NCBI RefSeq assembly: GCF_902493135.1
Contig: NZ_CABUOD010000008.1
Span: 1-64,000, forward strand
Direction of reading: 5' to 3'
Origin: an uncultured Parabacteroides sp.
GTDB lineage: Bacteria > Bacteroidota > Bacteroidia > Bacteroidales > Tannerellaceae
Length of the DNA: 64,000 bases
Shown: piece by piece, positions 35,404-42,427 of the stretch
Layout: each line of letters opens with the position of its first letter
How positions within the stretch are numbered: the stretch's first letter is position 1
Position numbers and translations under genes: made by a program
Notes under the pieces: model-generated
What the model was told of the DNA's origin: nothing
The model's database searches: none
What the model saw: only the letters and a program-made list of their open reading frames with translations

Positions 35404-36297
35404 TCATTCGGGATTGAAACATCCGGTATAAAAGACCCGGCCATTCTCCTTGTTCGTTTGATTGGTGACGCTGAATTGCGGAAATGCCTGTTCCATCCGC
35501 TTTGCCAGCGTGTCTCCCAGCGGAGCATATAAACTGTCGGCAGTTGCATTATGAGGGAGGCTGCCGAAGTAGCAGAGGTGGTTTTCGTTACTGAACAGGT
35601 CGGCGCCCAGCCAGCAGTTGCGGATGCGCCATTCGCTGGAATCAGGCAGGGCGACGTAGAGGTTGAGGCTGTCTGCCTGTATCATCAGGTTCAGCGGGGC
35701 GTTCGGGTCGAATGTTTTGCGCAGGCGATCCTGGTCGGGGAGCAGGTAGTTTTGTCTGTTCCGCTGTATCCGGGCGACTTCTTCCAATAGCTTTTTACTG
35801 TAGCTGGCAACCCAGATTCCCTGATATCGGTAATAACCGAAGAAGTGGTTGCCTGCCTCCGGATAATAGGTGAAAGTAATGTCTTCTTTAACTTGCTTCT
35901 GTGGGGCAAATGCACCGAAAGCCTTTTGTAACGTGTTCTTTTCGATCCGTCCGACCGTTTGCCCGTCTGCCTGCATATACAATACGACACCTTGCGGATG
36001 GAAGGAGAAAAGCATCGGAGGAAGATCCGGATTGTTCCGGATAACGGAAAGGTAGATCTCCGGAATTTTGGAGGCGAAAGCTGCATGTTCACGCTCGCGG
36101 GATAAAATGTATTTGGCAAAGGCGGAAGGGCGGTTTACGCGTAGCACGGCATCCGATGCCGGAGCGACCAAGGTATATAGATCGGTCCGCACCGTCTCTT
36201 TCTCTTTTTGCATTTTGCCTAAAAAGAACCAGACTGCCACCAGCGTAGCGAGAGCAGCTATAACGAATGTCACTATTTCCCGCTTGTCAGCTTTCAT
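35404..36297 (-). CDS. Membrane-anchored protein of unknown function
   Basis: 297 residues. A single N-terminal hydrophobic helix (about 8-27, VTFVIAALATLVAVWFFLG) puts the rest in the periplasm. The soluble part has repeated beta-strand patterns (LFSFHPQGVVLYMQADG; FGYYRYQGIWVASYS) faintly like DUF3352/DUF4836-type proteins, but I cannot name a family. It starts 6 nt after nth and ends 17 nt from the convergent CinA-type gene, so it is the last gene of a pheS-crcB-nth cluster on the minus strand. Confidence 0.7.
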   Translation of the reverse strand: MKADKREIVTFVIAALATLVAVWFFLGKMQKEKETVRTDLYTLVAPASDAVLRVNRPSAFAKYILSREREHAAFASKIPEIYLSVIRNNPDLPPMLFSFHPQGVVLYMQADGQTVGRIEKNTLQKAFGAFAPQKQVKEDITFTYYPEAGNHFFGYYRYQGIWVASYSKKLLEEVARIQRNRQNYLLPDQDRLRKTFDPNAPLNLMIQADSLNLYVALPDSSEWRIRNCWLGADLFSNENHLCYFGSLPHNATADSLYAPLGDTLAKRMEQAFPQFSVTNQTNKENGRVFYTGCFNPE

Positions 36298-36303
36298 TGT
36301 ACG

Positions 36304-36948
36304 TTATGTTTTCTCGGGGCTCAGGAAATATTTGCACCAGGGTTTGAGGCCGCATCCTTCACATTTGGGCTTGCGGGCGATGCAGGTGTAACGCCCGTGC
36401 AGGATCAGCCAGTGATGGGCGATCGGGATTTGTTCTTCCGGGATGTGCTTCACCAGCTCCTTTTCCGTTTCCAACGGGGTTTTGCTGTTGTTCGTCAGGC
36501 CGATGCGGTTGGCTACGCGGAACACATGTGTGTCGACAGCCATTGCCGGCTTGTTGTAGACCACCGAGGCGATGACGTTTGCCGTCTTGCGGCCTACGCC
36601 GGGCAACTTTTGCAACTCGTCGATATCGGATGGTACGACACCGCCGAAATCGGACATCAGCATCTTCGCCATGCCGACTAAATGTTTCGATTTGTTGTTG
36701 GGATAAGAGACGCTCCGGATATATTCGAAGATCACTTCCGGGGTGGAAGCGGCCATGACTTCGGGAGTCGGGAAGTCCCGGAAGAGGGCGGGAGTGATCA
36801 TATTTACCCGCTTGTCCGTGCATTGGGCGGACAGGATCACGGCGATAAGCAACTGATACGGATTGTCGTAATGCAACTCTGTCTCGGCAACCGGCACATG
36901 CTCGTTGAACCAGTTCAAGACTCCCTTATATCGTTCCTCTTTACGCAT
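36304..36948 (-). CDS. nth: Endonuclease III
   Basis: 214 residues. DNA N-glycosylase/AP lyase for oxidised pyrimidines. Helix-hairpin-helix with LPGVGRKTAN provides catalytic Lys121; Asp139 lies in AVDTHV. The C-terminal [4Fe-4S] ligands are Cys189, Cys196, Cys199 and Cys205 (C-x6-C-x2-C-x5-C). Packed between crcB (3 nt) and the unknown membrane protein gene (6 nt). Confidence 0.96.
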   Translation of the reverse strand: MRKEERYKGVLNWFNEHVPVAETELHYDNPYQLLIAVILSAQCTDKRVNMITPALFRDFPTPEVMAASTPEVIFEYIRSVSYPNNKSKHLVGMAKMLMSDFGGVVPSDIDELQKLPGVGRKTANVIASVVYNKPAMAVDTHVFRVANRIGLTNNSKTPLETEKELVKHIPEEQIPIAHHWLILHGRYTCIARKPKCEGCGLKPWCKYFLSPEKT

Positions 36949-36951
36949 ATC

Positions 36952-37338
36952 TTATTTCGTTAATGACATAACATTTTTACCAAGAAGCAGTCCTAAGAAC
37001 ACGGCTGACAATCCTAACACGTTACTGGCGAGAAGATTCAGAAATGCCAGTTTATATTCGCCTGTTTTCATCAGCGACATCGTATCCAATGCAAACGAAG
37101 AGAATGTGGTAAATCCGCCGAACAGTCCGGTGAAGAGGAATACTCTTGCGCCCGCAGATAGATTACAGGTTTCAGCTATGCTCCAGCAGAAGCCGATCAG
37201 AAAAGAGCCGATCACATTGACCGAAAGTATCCCGAAAGGGAAGGAGTGTAGCATCGAACGCTGTACCCACGTGGAAACTCCGTAGCGGAATACGGTGCCG
37301 ATTGCCCCTCCTGTTATAAGCAGTAAAACCTTTATCAT
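36952..37338 (-). CDS. crcB: Fluoride ion channel CrcB/FluC
   Basis: 128 residues, four membrane helices. GGFTTFSSF (74-82) and the conserved Asn in SVNVIGSF are the fluoride-pore signatures; GAIGTVFRYG is the family's N-terminal motif. Exports fluoride from the cytoplasm as a dual-topology dimer. No fluoride riboswitch is recognisable in the 80 bp upstream; it may be read from the pheS promoter. Confidence 0.95.
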   Translation of the reverse strand: MIKVLLLITGGAIGTVFRYGVSTWVQRSMLHSFPFGILSVNVIGSFLIGFCWSIAETCNLSAGARVFLFTGLFGGFTTFSSFALDTMSLMKTGEYKLAFLNLLASNVLGLSAVFLGLLLGKNVMSLTK

Positions 37339-37363
37339 ACCATTTTACGTTTTTAGTGTGTTT

Positions 37364-37392
37364 TTCCCCGGGCTGGTTAAGGACCCGGGGAA
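37364..37392. terminator. GC-rich hairpin after pheS
   Basis: ttccccggg (37364-37372) pairs exactly with 37384-37392 across an 11-nt loop. No T-run follows on either strand, so it may only attenuate, or protect the pheS message, before crcB. Confidence 0.45.
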
Positions 37393-37418
37393 GATGGTAA
37401 ATGATTTAGGTTCTCAAC

Positions 37419-38438
37419 TTAATTGGCTGACTCAAACTGTCTCAGGAAACGAACATCGTTTTCGGAGAACATGCGTAAGTCTTTTACTTGGTATTTCAGG
37501 TTTGTTATACGCTCGATACCCATTCCTAAAGCATAACCGGAATATACCTTGCTGTCGATACCGCAGTTTTCAAGTACATTCGGATCTACCATACCGCAAC
37601 CGAGGATTTCCACCCACCCGGTTCCTTTACAGAACGGGCAGCCTTTTCCTCCACAGATATTACAAGAAATATCCATTTCGGCGGAAGGTTCGGTGAACGG
37701 GAAATAAGATGGGCGCAAGCGGATTTTCGTATCTGCGCTGAACATCTCTTTGGCGAAGAACAGCAAAGCCTGTTTCAGGTCGGCGAAAGAAACGTTTTTG
37801 TCCACATACAAAGCTTCTACCTGATGGAAGAAACAGTGTGCGCGATAGGAGATCGCTTCGTTACGATATACACGTCCCGGGCAGATGATACGGATAGGAG
37901 GCTCCTGGCTCTCCATGACACGTGTCTGTACGGAAGAAGTGTGTGTACGAAGCAATACGTCCGGATTGTGTTGGATAAAGAAAGTATCCTGCATGTCACG
38001 GGCAGGGTGGTCTTCTGCAAAGTTCAGAGAAGAGAACACATGCCAGTCGTCTTCGATTTCCGGTCCTTCAGCAATGCTGAATCCCAAACGTCCGAAGATG
38101 TCGCAGATTTCTTTCTTTACGAGTGAAAGCGGATGGCGGGTACCTAATTCGATAGGATAGGCTGTACGGGTGAGGTCGATGTCATCGTTCGTCGTCTGTA
38201 CATTCTCAAAGCTGGCTTTCAGCTCGTTTATTCTATTTTGGGTTGCCTCTTTCAGTTTGTTGAGGTGCTGGCCGACTTCACGCTTCTGATCTGCCGCCAC
38301 GTTGCGGAAATCGTTCATCAGCAAAGATATTTCACCTTTTTTGCTGAGGTATTTTATGCGTAATGCTTCCAGTTCTTCAGCGTTTGCCGCTTTCAGGTTC
38401 TCTACTTCCTTAAGCAGAGCGTTAATCTTATTGATCAT
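37419..38438 (-). CDS. pheS: Phenylalanine-tRNA ligase alpha subunit
   Basis: 339 residues. Class II aminoacyl-tRNA synthetase subunit: N-terminal tRNA-binding coiled coil (about 1-90), motif 2 RVYRNEAISYRAHCFFHQVEALYVD, and motif 3 GYALGMGIERI. Charges tRNA-Phe with the PheT subunit, which is not in this window, so the two subunits are unlinked here. Preceded by a well-formed promoter at 38465-38494. A zinc-like Cys cluster (CNICGGKGCPFCKG) is present in the catalytic domain, as in many bacterial PheS proteins. Confidence 0.97.
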   Translation of the reverse strand: MINKINALLKEVENLKAANAEELEALRIKYLSKKGEISLLMNDFRNVAADQKREVGQHLNKLKEATQNRINELKASFENVQTTNDDIDLTRTAYPIELGTRHPLSLVKKEICDIFGRLGFSIAEGPEIEDDWHVFSSLNFAEDHPARDMQDTFFIQHNPDVLLRTHTSSVQTRVMESQEPPIRIICPGRVYRNEAISYRAHCFFHQVEALYVDKNVSFADLKQALLFFAKEMFSADTKIRLRPSYFPFTEPSAEMDISCNICGGKGCPFCKGTGWVEILGCGMVDPNVLENCGIDSKVYSGYALGMGIERITNLKYQVKDLRMFSENDVRFLRQFESAN

Positions 38439-38464
38439 TTCTAATCATTTTTATTTTCAACGTG

Positions 38465-38494
38465 CAAATTTACTCCTTTCTTTGAATACTGCAA
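38465..38494 (-). promoter_or_regulatory. Promoter of pheS
   Basis: On the minus strand: TTG (38494-38492), 19-nt spacer, TAAATTTG (38472-38465), an exact Bacteroidota -33/-7 promoter. Leader about 20 nt. Confidence 0.6.
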
Positions 38495-38545
38495 CCGATT
38501 ACGGCGGGTTTTTTTGAAAAAAGAGAGGCAACTATCCGCTTTTTA

Positions 38546-39427
38546 TCAGAAATTGTAAGCTATGCCGATACCTAAGACTTCTTTGAACTGCACTTTGGCG
38601 CCGTGTTTTTCACCTTCATCGGTAAAGGTTTTCACGTCGTTGTCGTATTTGAGCGTGGTGTTGAGCGTAGCGCTGAGGTATTTGTTAATCTTCATGTTGA
38701 TCAGGACATCCCAGTTCACGTCCACATTACCGAACTGCTTGTCGTAAGGGGTGAAAAAGTCCACGCTTGTGATCAGATTCACGTTCTCCATGATCTTTTG
38801 CTCTGCTTTTGCCTTGATATAAGCTCCTATCTCCGCCCGGAAACGGTCGCCGGGATCGACACCGAACGCACCTTCATCGGACAGATAGTCGTCTTCCACG
38901 AATGTCAGTTTTCCTGCAATAGGGGAGAGGTAGAGGGAATAGTTGCTTTTCGGGCGGAAATCCATGCCTAAAGAGATATTGGAATAGGCGGGTGCGAAGA
39001 ATTTGGAGATATAATGCGATTTGTCCGGATAGTTATACCCTTTATAGAACTGGGTGTTGAGATCGGCCATCGCCGTGTAATACCATTTCTCGCTTGCCTG
39101 GTAGCCTAACTGGGTGGAGAAGGCGATCTTGTCGGATGTTTTCTGTACGCCCTGTGATTTGGTCTTCGTCAATCCGTAGTCCAGTCCGAGATTGCTGATC
39201 CATAGCCAGTTCCCGCTTTTATGCGTAAGCGAACCGTTCAGATAGGCATTCCCGGCAAAGGAGTTTTCGCCACCGGCGGACCAGTTGCTGACGGCTGTCT
39301 GTGACATATTTATACCTGTGATACCTTTCAATACCCATTTCCCCTCTTCATAACCTTTATCATCTGTCTGGCTATAGCCGGCAATGCTTCCCATTGCGAG
39401 TGCTACCGTTAAAAATATACGTTTCAT
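38546..39427 (-). CDS. DUF3078 outer-membrane beta-barrel protein
   Basis: 293 residues. Signal peptide MKRIFLTVALAMGSIAGYS/QTDD. WSAGGENSFAGNAYLNGSLTHKSGNW is the DUF3078 hallmark. The rest is amphipathic strands ending in GIGIAYNF, whose terminal Phe suits BAM recognition. Function of the family is not established. A -7 element lies at 39524-39531, with a long leader containing the palindrome aaagacgtcttt (39462-39473). Confidence 0.85.
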   Translation of the reverse strand: MKRIFLTVALAMGSIAGYSQTDDKGYEEGKWVLKGITGINMSQTAVSNWSAGGENSFAGNAYLNGSLTHKSGNWLWISNLGLDYGLTKTKSQGVQKTSDKIAFSTQLGYQASEKWYYTAMADLNTQFYKGYNYPDKSHYISKFFAPAYSNISLGMDFRPKSNYSLYLSPIAGKLTFVEDDYLSDEGAFGVDPGDRFRAEIGAYIKAKAEQKIMENVNLITSVDFFTPYDKQFGNVDVNWDVLINMKINKYLSATLNTTLKYDNDVKTFTDEGEKHGAKVQFKEVLGIGIAYNF

Positions 39428-39523
39428 ATCAATTCTGTGTTTTTTTAAGTTGTAATTAATGAAAGACGTCTTTTATAAAAAAACAGGTAGCGCCCGCATT
39501 TGTTTACCCGGAACTCACAGAAT

Positions 39524-39531
39524 CAAAGTTA
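39524..39531 (-). promoter_or_regulatory. -7 element for the DUF3078 gene
   Basis: TAACTTTG on the minus strand, matching TAnnTTTG, about 97 nt upstream of the start codon. No clear TTG at the usual distance. Confidence 0.4.
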
Positions 39532-39554
39532 CGGCTGGTTGGGCAAACGAAGGT

Positions 39555-41894
39555 TTATTTAACTTCGAACCATATTGTTTTTCGATTCCCTTGGTTGTCG
39601 ATCAGCGTCAGGCGGTGCTTGCCGGGAGAGGCGGAGCTGCTGATCTGGTGGTGGTCTGTCGTTTCGCCGATATAGGTTTCGTCGAGATGCCAGTAGAGGA
39701 TGGCATCCGGACGGGCGTGAGCGGCTTTGAACACGAATTGCTCCCGTTTGCCGGAGAAGCCTTTCGGAAGATAAAGGATGGCGCCCGGTTCCGGATAGAT
39801 CAGTTCGATCTGCCGGTTCCGGTCCTCGCCGCATCCCGGTTTCACAGAAGGCAGAGGCACGTAGTCGATATGATAGTTCCGATAGTAATATTCTTCGGAA
39901 GGAGGCAGTACGAACCACGGACGCGCGATCATCCGGCTGACCGGCTCGCATGAACTGTTCACCCGGAAACGGCCGTCCGCCGAAAGATGGACAAGACGAT
40001 GGTAGGGGCAGACCTCCGTTTTGTCGGCCGAGCGAGGCATATAGAGCGTGTCCACCCGGTCGCAGATCGCAGAAGCCTTGTGCCCGCTGAGACGGCAGAC
40101 CGCCATCGGGAGGAGTTCGTCGTAAGGCATGTCGAACCAGCCGCTTCCCGGGAGAAGCGAGAACAGGTCGAACAGGACGGGAGCGGCATTGCCCACGCCT
40201 GTCAGTCCCGGCCGGCCTTCTCCCGAAGCGTTGCCCACCCATACGCCGACCGTATAGCGCGGGGTTGTCCCGATCGCCCAGGCATCCCGCCCGCCATAGC
40301 TCGTTCCCGTTTTCCAGGCCACCTGCTTCATGGAGCCGAACTGTTGCCAGTCCGCCTCCTCTTCGGGGCGGTTCAGTGCCGACATCGCTTCGAAGGCGAA
40401 CCAGATGGAGGCGGCGGAGAGGAGCGGCTTGTCCGTAAGCCTTTTGTCGGCGACAGAGCGGACCGGATCGGCCGGAGGGGCCGGGAAAGGGGTGAGCGGA
40501 TGAATATCCGCCGGGTCATATCGTCCGTTGTAAATCCGGTAATGTGCGAGCGTACGCGCCAGGGAAGCATACATGCCGGTGAGGTCCCATAACGTCCCTT
40601 CCGCGCCTCCCAAGATCAGCGAAGCCCCGTAATGTTCTTCGGAAAAACGGAGCGTGGTCATTCCCGCCTTTTTCAGCAACGACATGAACCGCCCCGTGTT
40701 GTAGGCCGAAAGCATCCGTACCAGCGGGACGTTGAGCGAACGTTCGATCGCCCGGTGTGCCGGGACCGCCCCGTAGAACGTCTTGTTGTAGTTTTGCGGC
40801 GAGAAGCCGTTCAGGTTCAGGGGAACGTCCGGGACGAGCGTGCCGGGGAGCAACTGCCCGTCGTGCAGCATGGCGGCATAAAGAAAGGGCTTCAGGATAC
40901 TGCCCGTGCTGCGTGGCGAAGTGATGATGTCGACCTGGTTCCCCGTGCGGGCATCGCCCCCGAAAGTGACGTTTCCCGCATAAGCAAGCACTTCGCCCGT
41001 TTCGGCATCGGCGATAAGGGCGGCCAGGTTGTGGATGTGGTTGGAGGCGTAGTCACGGGCGTAGCGGTTCACGATCTCTTGGGTCTGCCGTTGTAACATC
41101 CGGCTGACGGAGGTCGTGATACGCGTTCCCGGAGTGTCGGCTGCCAACCGTTCGAGCAGGTGGGGGGCTTCGTCGGGCAGGGGCACGGGTGCTTCGGGAA
41201 GCGGTTCGAGGAGCGACAGTCCGTATTCGGTTTCATCCAGTATCCCTTTTTCCTTTAATACAGCCAGGAGTTTGTCGCGTTTAGCTTTCAGCCGTGCCCG
41301 GTTACGTCCGGGATGGATCAGCGCGGGCGAGTTGGGCAGGACGGCAAGAGTGGCGCTCTCGGCCCACGAGAGGTCGGCGGCGTTTCGCCCGAAATAGCGC
41401 CAGGCTGCCGTTTCGATGCCTATGACATTTCCTCCGAACGGGGCGTGCGAGGCATAGAGTTTCAGGATTTCATCCTTGTCGAAGGTTGTTTCCAAGAAGA
41501 GGGCATAGCCGGTTTCGACTATTTTTTCATACAGGGTACGGTTGCGATTCCCCCGTGCGATGCGTGCCAGTTGCATGGTGATCGTGCTTCCCCCGCTGAC
41601 GACTTTGCCCCGGCTGAGGTTGATCCGCATGGCCCGGACGATGGCGGCCGGGTCTACTCCGGGATGGCGGTAGAAGCGTTTGTCTTCGTAGGTCAGCAGG
41701 CAAGTCACGAACTTGTCGGGAAGGGTGTCCGCCGGAGGGAAACGCCATTGCCCGTCCGGTGCGATCCGTGCTCCTAACAACTGCCCGTCGGAAGAATAGA
41801 GCAGGGTGGAACAGGCTTCGGGAAAGAGTGGCCGGGGGCCGGTAAGATACAGGACTATTCCTGTCAGCAGCTTTATGAAAAATAGAAATAACAT
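39555..41894 (-). CDS. pbpC: Penicillin-binding protein 1C
   Basis: 779 residues. Membrane anchor at the N-terminus (LFLFFIKLLTGIVLYL), GT51 glycosyltransferase (about 55-215; YEDKRFYRHPGVDP and SGGSTITMQLAR), transpeptidase domain (about 285-560) with the catalytic serine in STGSILKPF (about 330) and KTGTSYGGRDAW (KTG motif), and the C-terminal BiPBP_C domain (about 680-779). Inner membrane, periplasm-facing peptidoglycan polymerase. Its frequent neighbour, an alpha-2-macroglobulin gene, is not adjacent here. A weak -7-like TATCTTCG lies at 41942-41935 (minus). Confidence 0.93.
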   Translation of the reverse strand: MLFLFFIKLLTGIVLYLTGPRPLFPEACSTLLYSSDGQLLGARIAPDGQWRFPPADTLPDKFVTCLLTYEDKRFYRHPGVDPAAIVRAMRINLSRGKVVSGGSTITMQLARIARGNRNRTLYEKIVETGYALFLETTFDKDEILKLYASHAPFGGNVIGIETAAWRYFGRNAADLSWAESATLAVLPNSPALIHPGRNRARLKAKRDKLLAVLKEKGILDETEYGLSLLEPLPEAPVPLPDEAPHLLERLAADTPGTRITTSVSRMLQRQTQEIVNRYARDYASNHIHNLAALIADAETGEVLAYAGNVTFGGDARTGNQVDIITSPRSTGSILKPFLYAAMLHDGQLLPGTLVPDVPLNLNGFSPQNYNKTFYGAVPAHRAIERSLNVPLVRMLSAYNTGRFMSLLKKAGMTTLRFSEEHYGASLILGGAEGTLWDLTGMYASLARTLAHYRIYNGRYDPADIHPLTPFPAPPADPVRSVADKRLTDKPLLSAASIWFAFEAMSALNRPEEEADWQQFGSMKQVAWKTGTSYGGRDAWAIGTTPRYTVGVWVGNASGEGRPGLTGVGNAAPVLFDLFSLLPGSGWFDMPYDELLPMAVCRLSGHKASAICDRVDTLYMPRSADKTEVCPYHRLVHLSADGRFRVNSSCEPVSRMIARPWFVLPPSEEYYYRNYHIDYVPLPSVKPGCGEDRNRQIELIYPEPGAILYLPKGFSGKREQFVFKAAHARPDAILYWHLDETYIGETTDHHQISSSASPGKHRLTLIDNQGNRKTIWFEVK

Positions 41895-42289
41895 TGCCTT
41901 TTCCTCGATTTCGTTGAAAAATGAATTGAACGTACGAAGATAACGGATTCCGGTAGAATCGGGTTGTTCTTTTAGGTAAAAATCGAAACCGGTGTCTGGA
42001 ACGAATTCTTTTCATCGGGACTTTTTGTCTTTTGGACCTTATTGTATAGATTGAAAAATATACATTCGTCCGAATCGAAACTACTATCCCGTCTATTTTG
42101 ATTTTCTACCCCATATAATTCGAATTTCCCGCAATGGTAATATTTTTTAAGAAACATGCTTTTTGTGCAAATCGTTGCTGCATTGCCGATTAGATGCGAA
42201 TGGCGTTTTTCGGGGACTTATTGTTTATTTTGTAATTTTAATGTTGCTTTTTGATACCTCCTGATTGACGGCATAGCAATCGCATGAAG

Positions 42290-42306
42290 TGTCCAATAAA
42301 TGGACA
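42290..42306. promoter_or_regulatory. Upstream activator dyad 1 (TGTC-N9-GACA)
   Basis: tgtccaataaatggaca: 6-bp arms TGTCCA/TGGACA around ATAAA. Centre about 111 bp upstream of the predicted sigma-54 start. Probable site for an NtrC-family activator. Confidence 0.6.
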
Positions 42307-42309
42307 GCG

Positions 42310-42328
42310 GTGTCTAATTTTTTGACAC
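42310..42328. promoter_or_regulatory. Upstream activator dyad 2 (TGTC-N9-GACA)
   Basis: gtgtctaattttttgacac: 5-bp arms GTGTC/GACAC, with the same TGTC-N9-GACA core as dyad 1. Centres are 21 bp apart, two helical turns, so both would face the same side of the DNA. Confidence 0.6.
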
Positions 42329-42382
42329 TATTATCGGCTTTGTCTGTTTTTATATTGTTGATTTATTGATGTTTAATAGGAG

Positions 42383-42398
42383 TGGCACGTTTTTTGTT
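42383..42398 (+). promoter_or_regulatory. Sigma-54 (-24/-12) promoter of the permease operon
   Basis: TGGCACG (42383-42389), four bases, TTGT (42394-42397). GG and GT are 12 bp apart, as required for sigma-54; only the usual C of the -12 GC is replaced by T. Predicted start near 42409, leader about 19 nt. This promoter type depends on an AAA+ activator. Confidence 0.65.
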
Positions 42399-42427
42399 TT
42401 ATTTGAAGGTGAAATATAAAATATAGT

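Larger units (their letters stand above)
41895..42427. other. Divergent intergenic region, 533 bp, with sigma-54 control elements
   Basis: The right-hand 140 bp contains two dyads and a sigma-54 promoter for the permease operon (separate entries). A possible weak promoter for pbpC is at its left end. The middle (about 41960-42280) is AT-rich; a 61-codon minus-strand frame at 41972-42157 shows no family resemblance. Confidence 0.7.

Noticed and set aside
37339..37418. Possible fluoride riboswitch before crcB
   Set aside because: The conserved riboswitch core is not seen; only a GC-rich hairpin is present.
41972..42157. 61-codon minus-strand frame in the 533-bp gap
   Set aside because: AT-rich, no family resemblance, no promoter or ribosome site, and overlaps presumed regulatory DNA.
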